Shown: positions 56,701 through 64,000 of the stretch, one piece after another
How the letters are laid out: every line of letters begins with the position of its first letter
How positions within the stretch are numbered: the first letter of the stretch is position 1
Assembly (NCBI RefSeq): GCF_001522545.3
Contig: NC_031782.1
Span: 15,185,530 to 15,249,529, forward strand
Origin: Parus major
Taxonomy: Eukaryota > Chordata > Aves > Passeriformes > Paridae
Length of the DNA: 64,000 nucleotides
Direction: 5' to 3'
Position numbers and translations under genes: made by a program
Notes under the pieces: generated by a model
Seen by the model: only the letters and a program-made list of their open reading frames with translations
Database searches by the model: none
What the model was told of the DNA's origin: nothing

Positions 56701-59700
56701 GTGCAGGATTAGCCAGCCACGAGGATGTCTGGGGTGCAGAAATCAGCTTGTGGTTATGTGTTATGACTTAGTGGTGGTGGCCATATGACTGCCATGTGGC
56801 CACCCCCTTAGGGCTCTGTGGGACAGGGAGACTGCAGCTGATCCCAGTGTTCCTTCTCCCAGAGGGGATGGAGCACAAGCTTTCACCCCTCAGAGTCACC
56901 CAGCTACCTCAGGGTGTCAATCACCTCAAAGCATGTTTTTTCTCCACATGAAGGAGCAGCAAGCTGGACACTCACTGGTGACTTGCTGAGGTGGCACAGG
57001 AGCCCTTATGGTTTTATTTTTTGGATGAATGGCTTTTAGGCTTGACCAGGTTACTGATATCAAAATCTGCAGAGAAACCTCACCTCTCACATTTTTCTAG
57101 GGCTGGCAACTGACTTGGCTGTTGCTCATTAGAGATAAACAACTTGTCCTTTGCCTTTAGAGATGGTAATGTATATGCTGAGCCTGAGGGACATTATGGG
57201 TGTCTGATTCAGCTTCTGAGCTCTGGGAGCTGATGTGCTGGTCCCTGCCTGCAGTTTTCCTGCTGCAAAGGCTGAGGGCTGACTCTGTGTCTGTCCACAC
57301 AAAGCCCATGTGGGTATGAGTTCTGGAACAGGGTAGGTGTGCCACACAGTGCTTGGTGTGGCCAGGGAGAACTTGCCTGCACCAGAACAAAGCTGGGAAA
57401 CACACAGCTTTAGGAATGTGGTTCCTGTGTGCAGCATTGTGTAGGGAGCAGGTTCTTTACAGCAGGGGCTTGCTGTAAGAGGAAGAAAATACCTCATTCC
57501 CGAAGATACCTCAATTCCCCACCAGTATTTTCATTTTTTGTTGTCAACTGGCATTAGGAAACCACAGTAACTGCTGACTGGTCAGCTGGTACTTTCTTGT
57601 CTATGTAAATTAGAGGTGAAATGTAAAGCAGCTGGTAACAGTATGCTTTAAAAAGAAGTGGAATGAGCCAAAGTGCAAAGTGACACACTAATTTTAAAAG
57701 CAGAAGCTGATGCTAGCAATTTGACCAGTTTAATTTCTACCCCTCCCTCCCTGTTGATACGTGCCAACGTAATGGATGAGGCTATTCCATGCTGTGCCAA
57801 AGGGAACCAGGCTCTGTCAGCAGGCACTGAAGGCAAACAGAGCTCAGTATTGCATCTGAGCCATTGTACACACAGGGTGGAAATCTTATTTCTGAAAGTT
57901 GATTACTTGTAGCAAAGCTGGCTGTGATAAGAGTAATAGCCACAGTGATGCTGTCTGCCTCCTAATGTTTGTCCAGCTGCAGAATAAACAGGTCACCTAG
58001 ATACAGGCACTGCCTGCTGCTGCAGGGGTGGATGGTTTTCCCTCTTTACCTGTCTCTGTGTGGAAAGGGGGGGATTGGAATCATTCTGGTGAGGCTCTCC
58101 AGAGCTTTTCAATGGTTACCCCCTTGCTTCCCACACCATGTGAAGCTGAACCTTTCCCAGCAGGAGTTAATCTGGAGGACAGGCTTTTTCTCTGTGGACC
58201 CTTTCTAAGTAGTCTGTCAGAGCCTTTAGTTTAACTGTTCCTGTACCTTCAGGAGCTGCAACTCCAGATGCTGGAGTCCTGCCAAAGGAAAAAATAAAAA
58301 ATCTTGGCAGTTGTCCTCTTATCTGCTTCTCATTCTTTAGCATGCTTTAAACCCCAGCATTCTCTCCTCCAGGACTGCTGTATCATCCCTCCCTCTGTCC
58401 CTGGCTGCACAAACAGCAGGCACTGTTGGCTGGCAAACAGTGCAGTCCTGGGGCTGTCGTCTCGCCTCACCTTCACTGCTTTTCACCCCCAAACAGGGAA
58501 TAATCTAATATAAACCCAATCCAAAGAAAATGATTCTCAATTCAGGTCCAGTATCTGAAAACATGCTTCACACAAACCAGTCGCAGGAAGCCAAGGCTGG
58601 CTCCAGTGTGGGCTGATTTTAACGAGGCTGCTGTTCCAGTCCATGTCAGCTGGGCACCAGGCTGGGTGGGGAACAAACAGTGCACAGCCTTTTCCCAGCC
58701 CTGCACAGACTGTGCTGCTTGAGCCTGTGGGGCTGCACAAGAGGATCTCACTGGGGCACATTCCCTTTGCTTTAAACTGGGCTTTGTCCCTCCTCCTGTC
58801 ACTCACTCTTTGCAAGATCCTTGTAAGATGAAGTTTGTGCTGTGTAAATCCCTCCAAGCCAGGTCTTGTTTAGGTCTGATGCTACATTTTCAGTGTAAGC
58901 ACAGACACAGATTGAGGACTGTGTGTTCTTAGCCCTGCAGCTGAGTAGGTTAAAAACATCTTGTTGTAACAGTAAATTAAGATTTTACTGATTTAAAAGA
59001 TGTTAGAGGAAGTTCTCAAAATCTGTAGTTTTGGGAGATTTCTCTCATCTGCTGTAGTCTAGAAACAGGCTGAAGGGTCTGAAGCCCTGAATTACTGTAC
59101 ATTTGAGCTGAGGGGAAGTTTGTTTCTTGTGTCTCCTGTACACTTTCTAACCTATGTGCTGGGGTTTATGTGCTTTGGAGAGCTGGCTGATGCCTGCTGA
59201 CATCCTGCTGAGACCTGAGTGCACTACAGAAGGTGTGCTGACTCCTGTAAGGAATGCTTGTGTCTTTTAGAGAGGTTGAATCCTTCCCAGGTACACTGAT
59301 ACGCCATAAATGCTGATTAGTATCACTTCCATTATCTAAAGGATCTCTTAATCCCATCCCTCTGTGTTCAGGTGAGGAAACAATATCTTTTCCAGCCCTG
59401 AGCTCAGCTGCAAGAAAATCTTCTGCGTGGTTTCTGCTGAGCCCTAACCCGTGCTTGGCACCCGGGTTGGTGTGTTAGAGGGGAACAGCTTTTCCCAGTG
59501 CAGCATTGGCTCTGGAAGTGCTCACTTGGCTTGCCTGCACAGTGATTTCCCTGAAATATGTGGCCTGTTCAGCTTCCTGAAAGCTGAAACAGCTCTCTAG
59601 GGTGAGTGTCAGAGCTGCTCAGTCTTACGGGAAAAGAAAGGCAGGAATTTTCCGAACCTGCTGAACCCAGGGATGTGGCTGTGGAAGAGGGCAGGTCTGA

Positions 59701-62700
59701 TACCTGTGTGAGTAGTGTAGATCAGTTGTTTCTGCTTGAGCCCAGGCTAAAATCTGGGCTGGGTTAGCAGTGACTGTCTGGTGGCAGAGGGGATTTGCAG
59801 GTGGAACTACGTGTACTCTGTGGTATTTTCATTCTGTGACGCTTGGTTTCTGCTCAGGTGGCTCTGGCAGTAGCCATTTGTGTTTGGAGTTGTGAAACTT
59901 GTTCTGAGCATTTTGCAGCTTTGGAAGATTTTTTTTGCTTGGAAGTGGGCTATTGAATTTCCATCTAGCTCTGGTATCTGTTTCAGGAGTGTTCTGAGGT
60001 ATTTCCTGAACTCTGAGAGTGGTGTCGGTAGAGACTGTGCACACAGTGAAAGCCTCTGGGCAGGAAGGAGTCAGGGGGCTGAGGAATAACAGGCATGAAG
60101 CTGTTAGGCACGAGCAAATACCCCCAGAGAGGAGAAAGAGAACAATTAAATGCCTTCCTTGCCAAGGGAGTTAGATCTCATCTGTGCCCAGGCTATGCCC
60201 TGGAGGCTTCATTCAGAGAGCAGCTTTGGTGGCAGCTCATAAGAAAGTTTAGTCCCTGTTCCCCAGTCCTGCAATCTCTTCTGCACTTGCTGCCTGTGAG
60301 GGCTTTGTTTCAGGAGAAGGGGATGTCTGGGAGGTCACAGCGAGGTGGTTCTTCCTCCTGCAGCTCTGGGTCTGCACCTTCAAGAGGGGCTCAAGGACAT
60401 CCAATTTCCTGTTGTTTCTGCATCCCTTGGATGCATTTGTGCTTGCTTTCCCTTCTCTGTCCTCCATCCTGAACACAAAAGCTTTCCAAGGACCTGGGTG
60501 AGAATGGTTTGAAGGTAAAAAGCAGATGCAGAGGCTGACCTGACTTAGCAATCTGCTGCAGACAGCACAAAATCATTCTAAGTGGTGGTGAGCAAGACTT
60601 CTTGCTCGCTGAAGAAAACAAAGCTCTTGCTGCAGAAGTGGATTGTGATAAAACCCACTTAATTGACAAGTGGGAAGAGGCTTATGGGTCCTTTCTCTGC
60701 TGTGCTCTCCCTCCCAGATGAGACTCTGGTATTACTTAATGCTCCTGCTCTGACCAGCTGTTCCCATGGCAAACAGCCATTCTGATAGCACAGGAAGGAT
60801 TTGGGGACTGCAGGAGCAGTGATTGGTATATTACTTATTGCTGCTTCCTCTCATGTGCCCCAGGCCTTGCCTCATAGCCAGGAGTGCAGGTGAGGGGTCT
60901 GTGCTGGCACACAGCTGAGATAAAGGAGAGTAAACTTTAGGGCAGTGGGATTTGACTTTAAAAACTTCAGTGGCACCTTAAGAGGGTGCTGGGTGCTGGG
61001 CTGTGCTCTCCACCTTCTGCTCTCCAGGCACTGAGCCTGGCTCTTGCTGGCTTCTCTGTGCCTGGATGTCATTCCTGTCATTCCTGAGATACCCAGGCAA
61101 GGGCCTGGCCCCTGTGATGTGCAGCAGGACTCCTGGGAGAGCGTGAGGAGCTCAGGGGCTCTCAGGCACCATCACTACCCCCATGTAGGTGAGCTGGTAC
61201 CTTGACAGTGATGTCTGTGTCAGGATCCTGGGAGAGGATGGGCTGATTCTGGCACCAGTGCCCTTGTACTGCAATCCTTGTAGACCCAGTAAAGCACTGC
61301 AATAAGGGGCATTGCAGTCTAAGGTCACGATTTTAGTTTATGCCAAACCAGGTGAAAAGTACAGCTCATTCCTTTCCCTCATGGAGCTAATGATTAACAT
61401 ATCAATTAGGTATGAGAAGAAGCAAAATGTATATGCTCAAGATAAAGTAGACTGTACATGAAATAAGAAGGTATTGTAGTATTTGTTTTAAAAACAAAGT
61501 GGGAGTTATTTGCACTGGTTTGTGCAGGCCACTGCTGTGTGATTACAGGGAGTGATACCATTTTCAGGGTAAGCATGATTCATTGTGCTCTACGCTCTTT
61601 AAGGCTGATTAGGAGGTGGGAGGGTCTCTCAGTTTATACCTTCTCCCATCCTGTTTCAGGAAAAACAACGAAACCATCAAAACTGGACCCTAGAACTGAA
61701 TGTCTTCTAGTGCCTCCAAGAGAAATCACCCATGTTTCTCTTCTTTTTGGGACCACTGGGCTTCTGTTCATAGTAATGAGGACCCTTTGTGCTGCAGGAG
61801 GTGGGTGGAGTGCCCAGCCTTGGCCAAAAGAGGAGCACAAAGCAGCTGATGAGATTCCCAATAAGCCTCACCATAGAAAACTAGGTGGCTTTAGCTTGGA
61901 GGCACTCAGGCACTGAGGAATCTCACAGAGATTTTTGGATTGGGTTTTGTTGGCAAAGGTATCCCAGTAGAAAACCTGATGTCTGTCAATGCAGTCCTGC
62001 TGGTTGAAGTTGGTTGGGAAGCTGTGGGGGGATTTGCCATCAGTAATGGGATGTGCAAGACTTCCCAATGAATTTTTTTCAGGAGGTTTGGATATGGGGG
62101 GTTGACACTGCATTTGTACAGCACCACTGCATGGGCTGGGAGGAGTGGGTGAAGCTGCTGCCTCGTGCTCTCGATGTCCTTGGGTACTTGTGTCACTCTG
62201 TTGGTGCCCTGAAGCCAATGGTCAGGTGTCCAAAATGAGCAGATTTGGTGTGGGGTGTCTCCAGGTTGGTGAGAGGCTGAGCTGGGAGCAGTTCACCCAG
62301 GTTGTGTGCCTTGGTAGAACTGAACAGCTGACCACCTTTCACCTGTCCTGCTCCTCTCCTGTCCTCTGCAAGCCCCACACCCAGATCAGAAAAGCTGTTC
62401 AGCATTAATGCTGTATATCTGTAGTTAAAACCTCTCTGACATTTTGTGTGGTCACAGCAACAAAGCTGCAACTCCTGAAACATTGATGTGGCTTCAAAGA
62501 AAGCTTCACAAACTGTGAGGAGGGGTGGCTGTCTCTCTTCAGAGCATTGCCCAGATGCTCTCTGAGTGTGAAAGTTTCCAGTGCTGATGGTGTGCACACT
62601 CAGATTGCAGCAGTGTTGCTGGCAGAGGCAGAGCTGCCCTCAAGAATTGCTCTCCTTGGAGAGGAGCTCTGCAGTGGAAGGCAGCAACTTCTCAAATGTG

Positions 62701-64000
62701 TATTGCAGGTGTTGACTTTGGGGCATTCCCTGAACTCGGAAGGTGAGTGGGTTTGTTAAAGTACCACAGCTTTTTTTCAGAAGTGCAGAAAGGTGCTTTT
62801 GCCACAATGTGCTGCTGGTTTAAATGGCTTCCAGCTTTTAGCAGAAGTGAGGGAACAAACATGAGTTCTGCTTCTAACAGGAAGGCTCACCCCAAACCCA
62901 CAGTGAGTCTTAGCCTTGTCATGGCTGCTGTCCCTTGCCCTGTCCTGGTCCTGTCCCCAGCTGTTAGTGGGCAGCTGTGCCTGTGAGCCCCGAGCCTGGG
63001 CAGCTCCTTCCAGCACAACCACAGCAGTGTCAGGGGCTGGCAGGGACAGGACAGGACAGGGTGATGCCCATGGACACTGTCAGCCACAGTGTGGAGGGGC
63101 AGCATCCAACACGAGTCAGCTGAGCAGCCGTGGGGAGAATGCCCAGCTCCCTCTGCAGCAGCCCAAGCTTGGGAAAGCCATTTTGTTTAATATTTCAGCA
63201 AGTGTTTCATAACAGCACTTTGTACATGCCTTGAACAGGCTTTGTCGACATGTCCCTGACACTTGGCTGTAGCTTAAAACTTGTAATGGATTAATCATAA
63301 ATACTTCAGGCAAACACTTCTTGCAGTCCTGGACAGCTGATTGTAGCTGGTAAAGAGCAGGCTCCTTCTGCTGTGGGTCTGGCTGTCTCAGGGCTCAGGG
63401 GCCCTCAGTTTTGGGTATGGCAATGCTCTGGTAGCAGCAATCCAGCTCTCCATGGCTCAGAGGTGGGACAGCCTGAACGGGAATCCAACAGCTATTTGGA
63501 TGCCAGGGCTGTGCCAGGGCTCCAGCACAGGGATGTCACCATCTTACACAGGACTGAGAGCATTTGGTGTGTGCTTTGCCTCCACAGATTGTAACAGGAC
63601 CTTCTTAGAGCAAACAAACACACCTAAGAGCTGTTTGTTTAGAGCTCCTGGATCTACCAGGAAAATAAAGCCCAGAGCGAGCCCCTGGGTCACCTCTCCA
63701 TGGAGAGCAGGCAGTGGGCAGAGCTGCTGACACGCTGCTGTGTAAGGTCAGGGCTCACAAGCCTCCGTGTTCTCTTTGCGACTCTTCCAGGCGTGGCTTT
63801 GAGTGCAGGTTTGGGGCTGAGGGCAGGGAGGAGGGAGGGCCCTGACCAAAGTCCTGTCTGCCGTGTGCCATGTTCCCCTCGGGCCAGCATGGGACGGGTC
63901 TGTGATCCACCCTTTTGGGGAGATGAAAGAGGCAGCCGGGGTGCCAGGCTCACAAGTCATGGGCCGAACTCCTTGTGGGTGTGGCAGGGGCTGGGTGCCC
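53713..64000 (+). other. CYSTM1: CYSTM1 intron 2 (5' part)
   Basis: Begins at the exon 2 donor and runs off the window. I looked for an exon encoding the family's Cys-rich ending (CLTACWTALCCCC-like) and found none, which fits the very long corresponding intron in human. The intron contains one minus-strand CR1 at about 55.2-55.6 kb and otherwise unremarkable, CpG-poor sequence. The remaining frames have no recognisable domains. Confidence 0.75.
55187..55586 (-). mobile_element. CR1 LINE 3' part, minus orientation, internally deleted
   Basis: On the + strand it begins GTGACAGAATTACAGAATGG and TTTGAGTTGGAAGGAACTT. The CCCCCTGCCATGGGCAGGGA and GGCCTTGAACACTTCC blocks follow, then a jump to CTCCACCCAGCCTGTGTTTG and GGTCCCTCTGGATGGC, which lie much further inside the element. 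So it is a CR1 pointing left with an internal deletion. The minus frame still shows broken ORF2 pieces. No function is expected. Confidence 0.92.

Noticed and set aside
62193..62597. 134-codon minus-strand frame in intron 2
   Set aside because: No recognisable domain. It contains no CYSTM-type cysteine-rich ending and is not flanked by convincing splice sites.
1..64000. Search for tRNA, rRNA, CRISPR arrays, operons or bacterial-type elements
   Set aside because: None seen. The sequence is vertebrate nuclear DNA, and no cloverleaf-like or regularly spaced repeat pattern of those types was found by eye.

Overview
The window is vertebrate nuclear DNA and almost certainly from a bird, probably a songbird. 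The evidence is a high density of short, truncated CR1-type LINE fragments in both orientations, an avian-type ERV-derived block, long T-rich and A-rich tracts, a CpG-island promoter, and one intron-flanked coding exon. Nothing in it is prokaryotic, and most open reading frames are chance frames in non-coding DNA. Only one protein-coding segment can be supported.

Layout. About 1-4,520 is AT-rich, UTR-like sequence on the + strand ending at an AATAAA signal. I read it as the distal 3'UTR of a gene whose coding part lies to the left. The best candidate is PURA, because the human 5q31.3 order is PURA - IGIP - CYSTM1 on one strand and CYSTM1 is present here; this identity rests on synteny and resemblance, not on coding sequence. 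The segment is interrupted by a CpG-rich islet (2,335-2,640) and a 530-base assembly gap (3,346-3,875). Three AT-rich, repeat-poor blocks (13,930-14,400; 15,190-16,000; 17,290-19,110) have several poly(A) signals and inverted repeats and may be conserved non-coding or transcribed sequence. The rest of 4,520-41,400 is intergenic. It holds CR1 fragments, an ERV-like block near 36.5-37.5 kb and a long pyrimidine tract near 32.6-32.9 kb.

The second gene, CYSTM1, starts at a TATA-less CpG island (about 41,480-42,880) with GC/KLF boxes and two CRE-type motifs. A purine-rich minisatellite lies immediately upstream of it. After an intron of roughly 11 kb comes exon 2 (53,471-53,712), which carries the start codon and the first 74 codons, a Pro/Tyr/Gly-rich cytosolic segment. 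The exon encoding the cysteine-rich membrane module is not in the window, so 53,713-64,000 is intron 2.

I do not see an undescribed multi-gene system. The items most worth checking are the hairpin-bearing AT-rich blocks, the CpG islet inside the presumed 3'UTR, the minisatellite next to the CYSTM1 promoter, the paired PPPY and PTAP motifs in CYSTM1, and the unlocated IGIP reading frame.
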